A stretch of DNA of 64,000 nucleotides from Flavobacteriales bacterium. Its GTDB lineage: Bacteria; Bacteroidota; Bacteroidia; Flavobacteriales_C; GCA-002722245. This document shows, in pieces, positions 63,981 to 64,000 of this stretch (position 1 is the first letter of the stretch; each line of letters opens with the position of its first letter). The translations under genes and the position numbers were made by a program. Under the pieces are notes generated by a model. That model was not told where the DNA came from. It did no database searches and saw nothing but the letters and a program-made list of their open reading frames with translations. The stretch is taken from the NCBI GenBank assembly GCA_023251095.1, contig JAHEZL010000018.1, forward strand, positions 42,822 to 106,821. The letters run 5' to 3'.

Positions 63981-63995
63981 AAAAAGCCCGATCGC
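63981..63995. other. possible half of a hairpin cut by the window end
   Basis: The last bases AAAAAGCCCGATCGC, followed by AATGC, look like the first arm of an A-flanked terminator that continues beyond the window. The rest of 63867-64000 carries only a small GTTTG/CAAAC stem and no gene. Confidence 0.25.
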
Positions 63996-64000
63996 AATGC

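Overview
The window looks like chromosomal DNA of a cellulose-degrading member of the Bacteroidota, Cytophaga-like in gene content. The DNA is AT-rich. Several secreted proteins end in type IX secretion system (T9SS) sorting domains: type A in the LRR protein, both GH9s, the SprB-like protein and the GH5; type B (gliding-motility C-terminal, CHU_C) in the PKD protein and the GH8. PorP/SprF-like and PorE-like proteins are encoded here. Many intergenic regions carry the Bacteroidota promoter element TAnnTTTG, and genes often overlap by ATGA. Species cannot be assigned from the sequence alone. No rRNA, tRNA, CRISPR array, IS element or SusC/SusD pair was seen.

Layout. 1-9.2 kb is mostly housekeeping: metX (cut by the window edge), rocD, a minus-strand run (YdeI-like, DUF4421-like, class IV aminotransferase, GmhB-like phosphatase, rhomboid, DUF4494), a dihydroorotase homologue that has lost its metal ligands, a TPR protein and a rhodanese. 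9.3-15.5 kb holds DedA-aroE, a secreted LRR protein, a hotdog thioesterase, dnaA with a strong terminator, and a YjbR-like gene. 15.6-20.6 kb carries two tandem secreted GH9 cellulases. 20.6-25.6 kb has a repeat-rich gap, small conserved genes, a PP-loop ATPase and two lipoproteins, one of only 42 residues. 25.6-35.5 kb is a compact minus-strand cluster: phosphohexomutase, DUF2279, a 1327-residue SprB-like adhesin, a PKD protein with a type B sorting domain, and a PorP-OmpA fusion. 35.6-41.5 kb has rarA, a PorE-like protein, queE and a PrsW protease. 41.6-48.2 kb is the complete trpEGDCFBA operon, preceded by a tryptophan-rich leader peptide, a terminator and a consensus promoter. 48.2-60.9 kb holds a DUF4442 gene, a palindromic repeat, a 2486-residue modular GH8, an unrecognised exported coiled-coil protein, a small lipoprotein and a GH5 cellulase. 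clpB closes the window.

How it works together. Four predicted beta-glucanases (two GH9, one GH8, one GH5) carry signal peptides and T9SS sorting domains, so they are expected on the cell surface or outside the cell. The SprB-like operon and the PorE-like protein suggest the export, adhesion or gliding machinery that goes with surface-bound polysaccharide digestion. Lack of SusCD partners next to the cellulases fits a Cytophaga-like rather than a PUL-style strategy (inference).

The most interesting items are the trp attenuator with a nearly leaderless leader peptide, the GH8 protein with putative binding domains nested inside DUF11 modules, a similar nested domain in the second GH9, the degenerate dihydroorotase, and three unrelated palindromic intergenic repeats.
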